64,000 bases of DNA from Streptomyces sp. NBC_01445 (lineage in GTDB: Bacteria > Actinomycetota > Actinomycetes > Streptomycetales > Streptomycetaceae). Position numbers and translations under genes: made by a program. Position 1 is the stretch's first letter, and each line of letters starts with the position of its first letter. Positions 41,991 through 50,177 of the stretch are shown in pieces. The notes under the pieces were generated by a model. It was not told where the DNA came from. It saw nothing but the letters and a program-made list of their open reading frames with translations, and did no database searches. The DNA is taken from positions 6,983,001 through 7,047,000 of the forward strand of contig NZ_CP109485.1 of NCBI RefSeq assembly GCF_035918235.1. The letters are read 5' to 3'.

Positions 41991-42790
41991 CCCGCAATCC
42001 GTACGGTCGTGTTGGCGCCCCAGATCGCGAGCGACAGGAAGAAGTCCAGGACGTTGATCGCGACGATCGAGGTGCGTACCGCGCGGCCCACGGCGACGCC
42101 GACGCCCGCCGGGCCGCCGCTCGCGTAATAGCCGTAGAAGCAGTGCACGAGGATGATCAGGACGGCGAAGACGAGCACCTTCCCGAAGGACCACAGCACG
42201 TCGACCGGCGGCAGGTACTGCTGGAAATAGTGGTCGTACGTGCCCGCCGACTGCCCGTAGTAGCCGGTGGTGATGGTGCGGGCGGCGAAGTACGAGGACA
42301 GCAGCCCGACCACGTACAGCGGGATCACCGCGACGAAACCGGCGATCATCCGGGTGGTCACCAGGAACGGCAGCGAGGGGACGCCCATGACTTCGAGGGC
42401 GTCGGTCTCCTCGCTGATCCGCATCGCGCCGAGTTGAGCGGTGAACCCGGCGCCGACCGTCGCGGAGAGCGCGAGCCCGGCCACCAGGGGAGCGATCTCC
42501 CGGGTGTTGAAGTACGCCGAGAGGAACGCCACGAAGTTGGAGGTGCCGAGCTGGTTCAGGGCGGCGTACCCCTGCAGGCCCACCTCCGTGCCGGTGAAGA
42601 ACGACAGGAAGGCGATGACACCGACCGTGCCGCCCACGACGGCGAGGGCACCGCGGCCGAAGCTCACCTCGGCGAGCAGCCGCAGGATCTCCTTCTTGTA
42701 GCGGCGAACCGTGCGGCCCGTCCACGCCAACGAGCGCCCGTAGAAGGAGAGTTGGCTGCCAAGTTCCTCCAGGGCTTTCAGTAGCGCCAT
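41987..42790 (-). CDS. MlaE/YrbE-type ABC permease, YrbEB
   Basis: 267 residues with five to six hydrophobic helices. GYAALNQLGTSNFVAFLSAY, LVAGLALSATVGAGFTAQLGAM and the EETDALEVMGVPSLPFLV loop are the defining MlaE/YrbE motifs. It is the second of the two membrane subunits through which the Mce tube delivers its lipid to the inner membrane, powered by the ATPase at 43561. The ATG at 42790 lies three bases after the YrbEA stop. Confidence 0.95.
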   Translation of the reverse strand: MALLKALEELGSQLSFYGRSLAWTGRTVRRYKKEILRLLAEVSFGRGALAVVGGTVGVIAFLSFFTGTEVGLQGYAALNQLGTSNFVAFLSAYFNTREIAPLVAGLALSATVGAGFTAQLGAMRISEETDALEVMGVPSLPFLVTTRMIAGFVAVIPLYVVGLLSSYFAARTITTGYYGQSAGTYDHYFQQYLPPVDVLWSFGKVLVFAVLIILVHCFYGYYASGGPAGVGVAVGRAVRTSIVAINVLDFFLSLAIWGANTTVRIAG

Positions 42791-42793
42791 GTC

Positions 42794-43564
42794 TCAGCCC
42801 CTCTGCGGAACGATTTGGAAGTACACGGCGGTCATCACGAAGTTGGTCACGAACAGCAACATGAAGGTGATCACCACCGACTGGTTCACCGCGTCGCCCA
42901 CGCCCTTCGGTCCGCCCTTCGCCGTAAGTCCCTTGTGCGAGGCGACGATCGCGGCGATCGCGCCGAACACGAGCGCCTTGATCTCCGCCGCCCACAGGTC
43001 GGAGAGCTGGGCGAGCGTGGTGAAGGAGGCGAGATAGGCGCCCGGAGTGCCGTTCTGCAGGACGACGTTGAAGAAGTAGCCGCCCGCGACGCCGACCACC
43101 GACACCAGGCCGTTGAGCAGCACCGCCACCACCATCGACGCCAGGACCCGCGGGACGACAAGGCGGTGGATGGGGTCGATGCCGAGGACCTGCATCGCGT
43201 CGATCTCCTCGCGGATCTTCCGCGCCCCGAGATCCGCGCAGATCGCCGTGCCGCCGGCGCCCGCGATCAGCAGCGCGGTGACGATCGGCGAGGCCTCCCG
43301 CAGCACCGCGAGGACCGAGGCGGCCCCGGAGAAGGACTGGGCGCCGAGCTGCCGGGTCAGGCTGCCGATCTGCAGCGCGATGACCGCGCCGAACGGGATG
43401 GACACGAGGGCCGTCGGCAGGATCGTGACGCTCGCGACGAACCAGGCCTGCTGGATGAACTCCCGCGCCTGGAACGGCCGTCGGGGCACGGTCCGGACCA
43501 CGTCCAGGGCCATCGCGAAGAGGTTTCCTGACTGCCTGAGCGCCCCGGTCGGTGACAGGCTCAT
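42794..43564 (-). CDS. MlaE/YrbE-type ABC permease, YrbEA
   Basis: 256 residues with the same MlaE/YrbE fold. FIQQAWFVASVTILPTALVS, LLIAGAGGTAICADLGARK, REEIDAMQVLGIDPIHRLVVPR and the membrane segments after them are diagnostic. It pairs with YrbEB to form a heterodimeric permease, as in mycobacterial Mce systems. Its ATG overlaps the ATPase stop by 4 bases, so ATPase and permease synthesis are coupled. Confidence 0.95.
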   Translation of the reverse strand: MSLSPTGALRQSGNLFAMALDVVRTVPRRPFQAREFIQQAWFVASVTILPTALVSIPFGAVIALQIGSLTRQLGAQSFSGAASVLAVLREASPIVTALLIAGAGGTAICADLGARKIREEIDAMQVLGIDPIHRLVVPRVLASMVVAVLLNGLVSVVGVAGGYFFNVVLQNGTPGAYLASFTTLAQLSDLWAAEIKALVFGAIAAIVASHKGLTAKGGPKGVGDAVNQSVVITFMLLFVTNFVMTAVYFQIVPQRG

Positions 43565-44514
43565 GCGTCCGCCGCCTCCTTGCGGTGCAGCTCGGCCTCG
43601 CGCCGCGCGATCGCCTCCCAGCGGGGCGGGCGGACGATGCCGGGGCCCGGCAGCAGGCGCGGCGTCATGTCGTTGCCGGCGTGACGGGCCTTGCGGTCCA
43701 CGTCACCGAGCCGCGCCAGCTCCTGCTCGACCTGCGCGGCGTCCTTCTCCTCGGCCATCCCGATGGGGCCCTGCATCCGGCCGTTCAGGAACTGCCGTAC
43801 GACCGGTTCGTCACTCGTCAGGAGCTTCTCTCGCGGCCCGAACACGACCAGTTCGCGGCGGAACAACAGGCCGATGTTGTCCGGCACTTGACGGGCCGAG
43901 GCGATGTCGTGCGTGACGATCAGGAAGGTCGCGTCGATCTGTGCGTTGAGGTCGACGATGAGTTGGTTGAGATACGCGACGCGCACCGGGTCGAGGCCCG
44001 AGTCCGGCTCGTCGAAGAGGATGATCTCCGGATCGAGGACCAGTGCCCGCGCGAGACCGGCCCGTTTGCGCATCCCGCCGGAGATCTCACCGGGCAGCTT
44101 CCCCTCCGAACCGATCAGCCCGACCAGGTCCATCTTCTCCAGCACGATGTGCCGGATCTGGCTCTCGGACTTACGGGTGTGCTCGCGCAGCGGGAAGGCG
44201 ATGTTGTCGTACAGGCTCATCGAGCCGAACAGCGCGCCGTCCTGGAACAGCACGCCGAAGAGCTTCCGTACCTCGTACAGCTCGTGCTCGCGCAACTTGG
44301 TGATGTCCCGGCCCGCGACCTTCACGGAGCCCCGGTCCGGCTTCAGCAGTCCGACGAGCGTCTTGAGGAACACCGACTTGCCCGTGCCCGAGGGGCCGAG
44401 CATGACCGAGACCTCCCCGGCGGGCAGCGTCAGCGAGACGTCCTGCCAGACGACCTGGTGACCGAAGGACTTGGTCAGCCCTTCCACACAGATCTCGACA
44501 CCCATCCGGTCCAC
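43561..44514 (-). CDS. Mce transporter ATPase (MceG/Mkl-like)
   Basis: 317 residues. Walker A is GPSGTGKSVFLKTLVGLL, the signature is ISGGMRKRAGLARAL and Walker B is IILFDEPDSGLDP. These match the MlaF/Mkl ATPase group rather than importers for sugars or metals. A C-terminal extension of about 65 residues after the core (KDAAQVEQELARLGDVDRKA) is typical of actinobacterial MceG. Unlike in mycobacteria, where the ATPase gene is remote, here it heads the operon. The start is GTG 44514 with GGAG six bases upstream, or ATG 44505. Confidence 0.94.
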   Translation of the reverse strand: MDRMGVEICVEGLTKSFGHQVVWQDVSLTLPAGEVSVMLGPSGTGKSVFLKTLVGLLKPDRGSVKVAGRDITKLREHELYEVRKLFGVLFQDGALFGSMSLYDNIAFPLREHTRKSESQIRHIVLEKMDLVGLIGSEGKLPGEISGGMRKRAGLARALVLDPEIILFDEPDSGLDPVRVAYLNQLIVDLNAQIDATFLIVTHDIASARQVPDNIGLLFRRELVVFGPREKLLTSDEPVVRQFLNGRMQGPIGMAEEKDAAQVEQELARLGDVDRKARHAGNDMTPRLLPGPGIVRPPRWEAIARREAELHRKEAADA

Positions 44515-44524
44515 CCTTCGCTCC

Positions 44525-44551
44525 GTGGAGCAGCTCCGACAACTGCTCTAC
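44525..44551. promoter_or_regulatory. inverted repeat just upstream of the mce operon
   Basis: GTGGAGCAG and CTGCTCTAC pair with one mismatch around nine bases, 11-37 bases before the ATPase start. It is a candidate operator of the mce operon. An eight-base A tract (minus strand; 44588-44595) lies further upstream. Confidence 0.5.
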
Positions 44552-44621
44552 GGGGAGGGGCGCGGCGTCCGTCGCGGTGGCGGCGGATTTTTTTTCGAGG
44601 GTGCTGCGTCAGTGCGGGGTT

Positions 44622-45638
44622 CTACGGCAGGGCGGTTCGGGTCGGTACCTCGACGGGAGACTTCGGTACGGCCGGAAGCGTCGTCGGGACCGTGGACGCG
44701 GCCGGCATATCGGGGAGCCCGGAAACACGCGGCAGTTCGGACACACCGGGAACGGCGGGGACGGGCGGCACCGGTGACAGCGAGGTGTCCGGCAACGACG
44801 GCACGGAGAGCGGCAGCAGCGACCGGTTGTGATCGCCGGGCGACTGACTCGGCCTCGCCGTGTGGGACGGCGACGCGGCCGACAGATCACGGGGCTTCGG
44901 CGTGACCGCCCGGCCGACGCCGTCCGGCCGCACGGTCTCCCTGACCGCCCGCTCCGTTCGGGACACTGAAGGCCGGGAAGCCGCGCCCCGCCCGTCCCCG
45001 CCATGGACGTACGGCAGTACACACCCCGCCGCCACCAGGGTCGCGGCCGTCGAGGTCACCGCCACGGCCTGCGCGTGCCCGCCCGCGCGGAGCTTGCCAC
45101 GGCTCCACAGGAACAGGGCGAGGCCCAGCGTTCCGGCCAGCGAGTTCCGCAGCGTGCGCCGGGCCCTGGCGAGCAGCGACTCCACGGTGCGATAGCTCAG
45201 CCCCATGCGTACGGCGACCTGGCCGACGTCGAGGTCCTCGGACTTCAGCCGGAGCGCCTCGGCCTGGCGCGCGGGCAGCTCCTCGCTGCGCACGGCCAGC
45301 CATCTGGCCTCGGCCCGGTCGCACACCGCCTCCTCGACGGGCACCGGACCCGGCGCGGTGAGCGTGGGGCTGCGGTGCACCTCGGCCTCACGGTTGACCT
45401 GGCGGTACCGGTCGACGCACAACCGCATGGTCACGGTCGTCAGCCACGCTCCGAGGCGCTCGTCGTCCAGGTCGGGGCGCTCCGCGGCGCGCAGCATCGC
45501 CTCGTGCACCGCGTCCTCGGCGTCCTCCGGGCTCATCGACCTGCGCCGGGCCACCTTGAGCAGGTGCTCGCGGTGGCTCCACATGCGCTGCCAACGGTCG
45601 TCGGCCCCTCGCATCTCCGCGGGCATGTGCGTCGCCAT
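44622..45638 (-). CDS. ECF-like sigma factor with membrane anchor and Pro-rich tail
   Basis: 338 residues. Sigma region 2 covers about 20-85 (SMSPEDAEDAVHEAMLRAAE; WLTTVTMRLCVDRYRQV) and region 4 about 108-165 (LPARQAEALRLKSEDLDVGQ, then VAVRMGLSYRTVESLLARAR). Two hydrophobic stretches follow (167-178 and 190-211, the second long enough to span the membrane), then about 127 residues rich in Pro, Ser and Val. Normal ECF sigmas end near residue 180-200, so this one appears tethered, with a possible outer tail. It lies 107 bases upstream of the mce operon on the same strand. No separate anti-sigma gene is adjacent. Confidence 0.87.
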   Translation of the reverse strand: MATHMPAEMRGADDRWQRMWSHREHLLKVARRRSMSPEDAEDAVHEAMLRAAERPDLDDERLGAWLTTVTMRLCVDRYRQVNREAEVHRSPTLTAPGPVPVEEAVCDRAEARWLAVRSEELPARQAEALRLKSEDLDVGQVAVRMGLSYRTVESLLARARRTLRNSLAGTLGLALFLWSRGKLRAGGHAQAVAVTSTAATLVAAGCVLPYVHGGDGRGAASRPSVSRTERAVRETVRPDGVGRAVTPKPRDLSAASPSHTARPSQSPGDHNRSLLPLSVPSLPDTSLSPVPPVPAVPGVSELPRVSGLPDMPAASTVPTTLPAVPKSPVEVPTRTALP

Positions 45639-45752
45639 GAGGGCCCCTTCGCGCTCATCCGCCGGTCTCGTGCCGTCCGGCGGATGGCGACATTACCGCC
45701 CAGTATCCGCGCTTGTGGAGGGGGAGGAGCCCATCGAGTCCACACCGTTGCT

Positions 45753-45790
45753 GGTCAGTGGACCACCGCTTGCCGGTCAGTGGACCACCG
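45753..45790. promoter_or_regulatory. two identical 16-bp sites, 22 bp apart, upstream of sigma-factor gene
   Basis: GGTCAGTGGACCACCG occurs at 45753-45768 and again at 45775-45790. Each contains the palindrome GGTC-N4-GACC. A 22-base period places both on the same helix face. They lie 115-150 bases before the sigma-factor start. Confidence 0.6.
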
Positions 45791-45876
45791 ACGGAGTGGC
45801 GGACAGGACCGCGCCTCGCCGTCACCGCGCCGAATCGCCCGGTGACGGGGAGGCGCCCACCGGAAAACCGGGACCC

Positions 45877-46152
45877 TCACCGCAATGTGTGCGACGTCCG
45901 GCCCGACGCCTCGTCGATCTCGTCGTGCGCCTTCGTCAGCATCTTCATCGCCAGCTCGTTGAGTGCCCTCGCTCCCGCAACCTCCTCGCCGACCCGCGGC
46001 TGGTTCACGTCGGAGGGGTGGCGGCTCGCGTAGCCATGGGCCCGTACCTCGCTCCCGTCGGGGAGCCGGACGAGCGCAGCGGCACGCGTGCGATGTGTGT
46101 CTTCCTCGAATTCCAGCTCGACATGCCATCCGACAGCGGTCTGTGCCGACAT
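45877..46152 (-). CDS. DUF1876 family protein
   Basis: 91 residues, the full length of this small actinobacterial family (dsRBD-like fold in known structures). WHVELEFEEDTHRTRAAALVR, GHGYASRHP-like AHGYASRHPSD and EVAGARALNELAMKML are its conserved blocks. The function is unknown. ATG 46152 is preceded by GGAGGTGATC, which is complementary to the 16S rRNA tail over ten bases and implies very efficient initiation. It is a stand-alone gene between the sigma factor and a glycosyltransferase. Confidence 0.9.
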   Translation of the reverse strand: MSAQTAVGWHVELEFEEDTHRTRAAALVRLPDGSEVRAHGYASRHPSDVNQPRVGEEVAGARALNELAMKMLTKAHDEIDEASGRTSHTLR

Positions 46153-46239
46153 CGTGATCACCTCCGGGACTGCTAATTCCAGGGTGCGCCTGTCGGGCTC
46201 CCGACGCACGACGTCCCGCCCCGCCGCTTGCGAACCGGC

Positions 46240-47133
46240 TCAGATCACCGGCGGCCGCCCCAGACGCGTCATGCGCCAGGCGGTGCGCCAGCGCATCGGC
46301 CGCCGGCCCCCGCACGGCGTGCGCACGCCCTCCACGAAGCCGCCCGCCCATGCGCGCAGACCGCCGGCGGACCGGGTGCGGGCGAGCGTGAGGAGGGTCC
46401 AGGTGCCGAGGTAGAGCGGGATCAGGGGGAGCGGGAGCCGGCGGCGGGCCAGCCAGACGCGGTTGCGGGCCGTCATGCGGTGGTAGACGGCGTGCCGGGC
46501 GGGCGAGGTCTTGGGGTGCTGGAGCAGGAGCGACGGCTCGTAGACGACCTTCCAGCCGGCGTCCAGGGCCCGCCAGGCCAGGTCGGTTTCCTCGTGCGTG
46601 AAGAAGAAGTCGGCGGGCCAGTCGCCGGTCTCGGCGAGCATCCGCATCGAGAACGCGTGGCCGCCGCCGAGGAACGCCGTCACCTCACCGCCCCGCATCG
46701 GGTCCTTCGCGCGCAGCCGCGGCACGTGGCGGCGCTGCGTCTCGCCGTGCTCGTCGGCGATGCGGAAGCCGACGATGCCGAGCCGCGGGTCGCCGGCGTA
46801 CAGGTCGCGGACCGTACGGAAGACGTCCGCGTCGACGAGGAGCCCGTCGTCGTCGAGCTCGACCGCCACGTCCACGTCGTCGAAGCCGCGCAGCCGCGCC
46901 AGGGCGACGTTGCGGCCGCCGGGGCAGCCGAGGTTGTCGTCGAGTTCGACGGTCGTGACGGTGAAGGGCAGGCCGGAGCCGGTGAAGGTGGGCAGCGGCG
47001 AGCCGTTGCCGACGAGGACGACCCGCGTCGGCGGCACATCCTGCTTTGCCACCGCCGCCAGGAGGGCGTCGACCTCCCTGGGCCTGTTGCCCATCGTCAC
47101 GATCGCGACGCCCAGACGCGGCGGTTGCTCCAC
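46240..47133 (-). CDS. family 2 glycosyltransferase
   Basis: 297 residues with a GT-A fold. LGVAIVTMGNRPREVDALLAA starts the nucleotide-sugar domain, and NLGCPGGRNVALAR and VAVELDDDGLLVDADVF (DDD metal motif) are rhamnosyl- or galactosyl-transferase-like. FLGGGHAFSMRMLAETG and FFFTHEETDLAWRALDAGW (the ED acceptor motif) complete the set. A hydrophobic C-terminal part (PLPLIPLYLGTWTLLTLA) may touch the membrane. The start is GTG 47133 with GGGAG six bases upstream. It probably acts in cell-wall or exopolysaccharide synthesis; no other sugar genes are adjacent. Confidence 0.92.
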   Translation of the reverse strand: MEQPPRLGVAIVTMGNRPREVDALLAAVAKQDVPPTRVVLVGNGSPLPTFTGSGLPFTVTTVELDDNLGCPGGRNVALARLRGFDDVDVAVELDDDGLLVDADVFRTVRDLYAGDPRLGIVGFRIADEHGETQRRHVPRLRAKDPMRGGEVTAFLGGGHAFSMRMLAETGDWPADFFFTHEETDLAWRALDAGWKVVYEPSLLLQHPKTSPARHAVYHRMTARNRVWLARRRLPLPLIPLYLGTWTLLTLARTRSAGGLRAWAGGFVEGVRTPCGGRRPMRWRTAWRMTRLGRPPVI

Positions 47134-47225
47134 GGCCGACTCCCCATTCCTCGGACATCCCGGTGTGGTGCCCGCGATCGTATCCGTTCATCGGGAAGTC
47201 ACCCGGCAGCCAGGGGGAGTTGGGA

Positions 47226-47816
47226 TCAGGGGCCGGGTTCCGGCGTCCACCCCGTCCCGGCCGCCCACTTCTCCGCGACCGCCACCACCAGGTCGACCAC
47301 CGGGTCCTTCACATCGGCGTAGGTGCCGGTGTCGGAGACCCGGGAGGCGAGGGCGTACTTGAAGTGGGCGTAGGCCGGGACCGCCTCCGGGTGGGTGCGG
47401 AACCAGTCGCGGAAGAGCAGGGCCAGGCGTTCGTTGGGGGAGCCCGCGAGGCGTACGTGCAGGTTGACCGGATCGGCGGCCGTGCCGCGGCGGGACCAGA
47501 AGCGCTTGGCCCAGCGCGACGGTACGTCGTCCAGGCCCGCCGGTACATGGTCCCGGCGGTAGCGGGAGAGCCGGAAGCCGAGGTCCGCGAGAGGGCCCGC
47601 GAACGCGGCCTCCGCCTCGTCCAGGTCGGCGACGCTCACCTGGAGGTCGTAGACCGGCTTCGCCGCCATCCCCGGGATCGACGTGCTGCCGATGTGTTCC
47701 GCCCGCAGGGCCATCGGTCCGAGCGCGGCGCCGAGTTCGGCGCACAGCGCGCGGCCCCGCTCCGGCCAGGCCGCGTCGTACGGGGCGACGACGGGGATCT
47801 CCGGCTCGGGCATCAT
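47226..47816 (-). CDS. GrpB family nucleotidyltransferase-like protein
   Basis: 196 residues of the GrpB (UPF0157) family. IPVVAPYDAAWPERGRAL, AEHIGSTSIPGMAAKPVYDLQV and NLHVRLAGSPNERLALLFRDW are characteristic. The GST and D-x-x-V pattern is that of a minimal nucleotidyltransferase. The physiological role is uncertain. The start is Met 47816 (or 47813), overlapping the stop of the MOSC gene, so the two genes form an operon. Confidence 0.92.
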   Translation of the reverse strand: MMPEPEIPVVAPYDAAWPERGRALCAELGAALGPMALRAEHIGSTSIPGMAAKPVYDLQVSVADLDEAEAAFAGPLADLGFRLSRYRRDHVPAGLDDVPSRWAKRFWSRRGTAADPVNLHVRLAGSPNERLALLFRDWFRTHPEAVPAYAHFKYALASRVSDTGTYADVKDPVVDLVVAVAEKWAAGTGWTPEPGP

Positions 47817-48373
47817 CAGACGGCTTCCAGCGCGACGTGCGGCTCGGCCGGCAGGACCACGCGGATCGCGTCGCCGGGGCGCACCACGCCGCCGGTCCGC
47901 ACCACGCTCATGATCCCGCCCTTGCGGACGATCGCCCCGTCCTCGTCGCGCCCGACGACCCGCTTGAGGAGCCCGTCCTGGAAGTGGTCGATCTGCAGGC
48001 ACGGGTTGCGCAGGCCCGTGACCTCGACGACCGCGCCGCCCTCGCCCAGGTGCAGGAGCGTGCCGGCGGGCAGCGCGAGCAGGTCGATGCCGGTTGTCGT
48101 GACGTTCTCCCCGAGGTCGCCCGGAGCGACGTCGTGGCCCTGCTCGGCGACCTCGGCGAACAGCTCCTCGTGCATGAGGTGGACCTGCCGCAGGTTCGGC
48201 TGCGTCGGGTCCTTCGCGACGCGGGAGCGGTGCTTGACCGTGACGCCCGCGTGCACGTCGCCGTCCACGCCGAGCCCGGCGAGCAGCGTGATGCTCTCCC
48301 GGTTCGGCTTCGTGAAGGAGTACGTCTCGTTGCTGCTGACCGCGATGACCGTGCCGCCGTCGAATCTGCCCAT
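47816..48373 (-). CDS. MOSC-domain protein
   Basis: 185 residues. The MOSC domain occupies most of the chain: GLGVDGDVHAG, LMHEELFAEV, GDLGENVTTTGIDLL, and VTGLRNPCLQIDHF with the conserved Cys used to bind molybdenum cofactor sulfur. Members such as YiiM or mARC relatives detoxify N-hydroxylated compounds or deliver sulfur. ATG 48373 is chosen from the family N-terminus; the upstream frame is low-complexity. It is coupled to the GrpB gene. Confidence 0.92.
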   Translation of the reverse strand: MGRFDGGTVIAVSSNETYSFTKPNRESITLLAGLGVDGDVHAGVTVKHRSRVAKDPTQPNLRQVHLMHEELFAEVAEQGHDVAPGDLGENVTTTGIDLLALPAGTLLHLGEGGAVVEVTGLRNPCLQIDHFQDGLLKRVVGRDEDGAIVRKGGIMSVVRTGGVVRPGDAIRVVLPAEPHVALEAV

Positions 48374-48528
48374 GCCAGGGCCCCCGTTTCCGCGCCGGTG
48401 ATCCCTGATCCCGGCCGCCTGATCCGTGATCCCGGCCGTCCGGACCGCGATCCACGCCGAGCCTAGGGCCTGCGCCGATCGATCGAGGCGACTGTGCGCG
48501 ACCTGATCCGCCGAACAGGCCCTGGGCT

Positions 48529-49044
48529 TCAGCCGCGGCCCACCCGCTCGGCGATCTGCGCCGCCACATCGCTCGGCGCCCGCTCCGTCGTGTCGACGAC
48601 CGTCGCCGCGCGCGACAGCCAGGGCAGCGCGTCGTTGTAGGACGCGATGTGCTTGAGGCGCCACGGGCGGATCTCCTCGGTGTCGCCGTTGATGCGCCGC
48701 GTCAGGGTGTCCGCGTCGGTGTGCAGGACGAAGTGGTGGACCGGGATCCCCGCCGCGGCGAGGCCGTCAAGGATCTGTGTCCAGTAGTCCTCGACGAGCA
48801 CGGTCTGCGGGATCACCAGCGTCCCGCCGACGAAGCCGAGGACGTCCCGCGCGGTCGCCACGGTCAGGCTCCGCCAGGGCTCCCACTCCTGGAAGTCGTC
48901 GCACGGAACGTCGCCGATGACGTCCCGTAGCAGGTAGCCGACGTTCTCCGAGTCGAAGACGCGTGCGTCCGGCAGGAGCTTCACGAGCTCGTTCGACGTG
49001 GTGGTCTTGCCGGCGCCGAAGGTGCCGTTCAGCCAGACGATCAC
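48529..49044 (-). CDS. P-loop kinase-like protein, TmrB-type
   Basis: 171 residues. The P-loop is WLNGTFGAGKTTTSNEL. VFDSENVGYLLRDVIG, LVIPQTVLVEDYW and RRINGDTEEIRPWRLKHI resemble B. subtilis TmrB, an ATP-binding tunicamycin resistance protein, and related small nucleotide kinases. The start is GTG 49044, overlapping the MazG-like stop (GTGA). Resistance function is only a possibility, because many streptomycete paralogues are uncharacterised. Confidence 0.88.
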   Translation of the reverse strand: MIVWLNGTFGAGKTTTSNELVKLLPDARVFDSENVGYLLRDVIGDVPCDDFQEWEPWRSLTVATARDVLGFVGGTLVIPQTVLVEDYWTQILDGLAAAGIPVHHFVLHTDADTLTRRINGDTEEIRPWRLKHIASYNDALPWLSRAATVVDTTERAPSDVAAQIAERVGRG

Positions 49045-49406
49045 GAGGTGAGCGACCTCTCCGCCACCCGGCGCAGATGCGCCGCGAGCACCTCCGGGGC
49101 GTCCGGGGTCAGTGTGCGCAGGGCGACCAGGGCCGTCACCACCACGTCGCAGAGCTCCGACTCGACGTCCTGCCAGGAGTGGCTCTCGCCCTTGCGCGGA
49201 TTCTGGCCCGTCGCGCCGATGACCGCCTGGGCGACCTCGCCGACCTCCTCCGACAGCTTCAGTACCCGCAGGAGCAGGGCCTCGTCCGCGGTGCGGCGGT
49301 TGTGCGAGTCGAGCCAGGCGTGCAGCCCGTCGACGGTCTCCCACACGCTGTCGTACGTGGGCGGGGCGGGGTCGTGCCGGGCGCTGGGCCGCGTGGTGTC
49401 GGGCAT
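49041..49406 (-). CDS. MazG-like nucleotide pyrophosphohydrolase
   Basis: 121 residues forming a single four-helix MazG-type domain. LKLSEEVGEVAQAVIGATG and DVESELCDVVVTALVAL supply the EExxE and ExxD metal ligands. Such enzymes cleave non-canonical NTPs to NMP and pyrophosphate. ATG 49406 gives the family length. It is translationally coupled to the downstream P-loop protein and 23 bases after the DoxX stop. Confidence 0.92.
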   Translation of the reverse strand: MPDTTRPSARHDPAPPTYDSVWETVDGLHAWLDSHNRRTADEALLLRVLKLSEEVGEVAQAVIGATGQNPRKGESHSWQDVESELCDVVVTALVALRTLTPDAPEVLAAHLRRVAERSLTS

Positions 49407-49429
49407 ACCCGCAGCCTGCCACGGACGGG

Positions 49430-49990
49430 CTACTCGTCGGTGCTGTCCATGGAATCCTCCTGCGGACCCGCCCCGCCCACCCGCTTGTTGCGCGACGCCA
49501 CGACCGCGAGCGCCGCCGCGGCGCTGCCCACGAGGGCGGCCGGGACCATCCAGTGCCGGTCCAGGGCGTGGCCGAGCGCATGGTCGAGGGAGTAGCGGCC
49601 CGCGCCGGTCACCGCGAGTCCGGCTGCGACGAAGCCGAGGAAGGCCGGGTACTCGTAGCCGCCGCCCTGGGCGAAGAAGCCGTTGGGCGCGTGTACCGCG
49701 ACCGCGCCGGCCATCGTGCCCGCGGCGGCGGCCCCGCCGACGGGCGTGGCGAGGCCGAGGGCGAGCAGGACGCCGCCGCCCGCCTCGCCGACACCGGCGG
49801 CCAGGGCGCTCGCCTTCGGCGGGGCGAAGCCCATGGCCTCCATCCCGGCGGTTGTGGCGCGCAGGCCACCGCCGCCGAACCAGCCGAGCAGTTTCTGTGC
49901 TCCGTGCGCGGCGAGCACACCGCCCGTGCCCACGCGCAGCACGAGCAGTCCCAGGTCTTTGCGGTCCACACAACGCTTGTGACAGGTCAT
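49430..49990 (-). CDS. DoxX family membrane protein
   Basis: 186 residues with four helices. DLGLLVLRVGTGGVLAAHGAQKLLGWFGGGG is a typical DoxX opening, with AGVGEAGGGVLLALGL and NGFFAQGGGYEYPAFLG later. DoxX-like proteins are small quinone-linked or thiosulfate-stress membrane proteins; MRC complex members in mycobacteria resist oxidative stress. ATG 49990 has AGGA nearby; GTG 49969 begins just at the conserved part and is possible. A Ser/Asp-rich tail ends the chain. Confidence 0.9.
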   Translation of the reverse strand: MTCHKRCVDRKDLGLLVLRVGTGGVLAAHGAQKLLGWFGGGGLRATTAGMEAMGFAPPKASALAAGVGEAGGGVLLALGLATPVGGAAAAGTMAGAVAVHAPNGFFAQGGGYEYPAFLGFVAAGLAVTGAGRYSLDHALGHALDRHWMVPAALVGSAAAALAVVASRNKRVGGAGPQEDSMDSTDE

Positions 49991-50177
49991 GGTCCTACGG
50001 TCCGGCAGGCCCGGTCCCGGCACGCGGTGCGCGGGCCCGTTCGGGTGGCGTGTCCCGGGCCGCGGTGTGAGTCTGGGCCGGGGGCCCGGGCCCCGCGCGG
50101 CCGGGGTCCCGAACCGGCGACGAACGACCGGAAGGTCCGGCACCGTAGCGCCGGAAGGAGAGGCAGGAGACGGCGTC

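Noticed and set aside
40737..42995. A 752-codon frame including MceA
   Set aside because: Only the part after 41990 is MCE-like; the first half is Arg-rich and overlaps the permease genes in another frame.
44588..44595. T8 run as an intrinsic terminator on the plus strand
   Set aside because: There is no plus-strand gene before it and no clear stem; it is more likely an A tract in the mce promoter region.
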